Below, piece by piece: positions 5,626 to 5,955 of a stretch of DNA of 5,955 nt (within the stretch, counting starts at the first letter, position 1; each line of letters begins with the position of its first letter). Where the stretch lies: the NCBI GenBank assembly GCA_946535685.1, contig CAMNDR010000069.1, positions 1-5,955 of the forward strand. Reading direction: 5' to 3'. The notes under the pieces are model-generated. The model had not been told where the DNA came from. It searched no databases and was given only the letters and a program-made list of their open reading frames with translations. The DNA is from an uncultured Clostridia bacterium (lineage in GTDB: Bacteria > Bacillota > Clostridia > Oscillospirales > Ruminococcaceae). A program made the position numbers and the translations under genes.

Positions 5626-5955
5626 AATTTTCGGACGGCCTCTGGCTGAACAGGAAGGGCTACCAGGTGCATTATGCATCGCAGGCCTATGAGGTGCGCT
5701 GCACGGAGAATGCGGTCTCTGTCTTTGCCACCACGAACCCGATCTACAACCGTGCCATGACGCTCGGCGGCGTGACGCTTGAAATCACCTATACCGCTGT
5801 GGCGGACGATGTCATTAAGGTTCACATCGTCCATCACAAGGGCGGGCTGAAGAACCAGCCGAAATTCGAGCTGAACGAGCCACAGGGCTACAAGGCGCAG
5901 ATCACCGAGGACGAGAAGTCCGTGACGCTGACCGCCGGCAGGACATCCGTGCGGA
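5622..5955 (+). CDS. Glycoside hydrolase family 31, alpha-xylosidase (YicI-like), N-terminal part
   Basis: An open frame of 111 codons runs from ATG 5622 to the window edge without a stop; only the N-terminal beta-sandwich region of a protein that is normally about 650-780 residues long is present. The opening MKFSDGLWLNRKGYQVHYA with the following AYEV closely resembles the start of YicI-type alpha-xylosidases (pattern MK(F/I)-DG-W). These cut alpha-1,6-xylose from xyloglucan oligosaccharides such as isoprimeverose. There is no signal peptide, so it acts in the cytoplasm. The catalytic domain with its Asp nucleophile lies outside the window, so the substrate assignment is from the N-terminus only; another GH31 activity such as alpha-glucosidase is possible. 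GGAGG (5609-5613) lies 8 nt before the start. It is divergent from the dockerin gene and has its own strong promoter. Confidence 0.83.
   Translation, partial: MKFSDGLWLNRKGYQVHYASQAYEVRCTENAVSVFATTNPIYNRAMTLGGVTLEITYTAVADDVIKVHIVHHKGGLKNQPKFELNEPQGYKAQITEDEKSVTLTAGRTSVR

Noticed and set aside
5517..5837. A minus-strand open frame of 106 codons opposite the GH31 start
   Set aside because: It is antisense to a frame with a clear YicI-like N-terminus, ribosome binding site and promoter.

Overview
The window looks like part of a Clostridia genome of the Ruminococcus / Oscillospiraceae type. The evidence is a secreted protein with a C-terminal type I dockerin and Thr-Glu-Pro linkers, a Firmicutes-style PolA whose proofreading domain lacks the usual catalytic signature, AGGAGG-type ribosome binding sites, and fairly GC-rich housekeeping genes. 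The genus is inferred; no rRNA or other marker is present.

Layout from left to right. Positions 51-3512 hold a minus-strand housekeeping cluster, read right to left: polA (DNA polymerase I), then rimI (N-acetyltransferase, overlapping the end of polA), then a small YdbC/PC4-type single-stranded DNA-binding protein. A TTGCAT-17-TATAAT promoter stands before polA. Between rimI and ydbC lies a perfectly abutting tandem pair of 119-bp repeats (290-408 and 409-527) with several inverted repeats. The repeat supplies the last ten codons and the stop codon of rimI. A 23-nt piece of the same repeat, including its GC-rich hairpin, is found again inside polA (2619-2641), where it is read in a different frame as part of an interdomain linker.

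Positions 3634-5304 hold a minus-strand gene for a secreted 556-residue protein: signal peptide, two copies of an unrecognised module of about 190 residues, a TEP-rich linker between them, and a dockerin. An intrinsic terminator (3594-3625) separates it from the polA promoter. The two modules are almost identical at DNA level over their N-terminal 140 bp but have diverged elsewhere.

Positions 5305-5621 are a divergent intergenic region with a promoter for each side. The rightward promoter (TTGACA-17-TACAAT) drives the 5' end of a gene that resembles YicI-type GH31 alpha-xylosidases and runs off the window at 5955. Its leader carries two tiny reading frames joined to each other and to the gene by ATGA overlaps.

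The left part is thus DNA replication/maintenance and protein modification, and the right part is probably plant-glycan use: a dockerin-bearing extracellular protein beside a cytoplasmic xyloglucan-oligosaccharide hydrolase. I see no complete new defence or mobile system. The most unusual material is the repeat family that has been written into two different proteins, the unrecognised duplicated dockerin-linked module, and the coupled leader frames.
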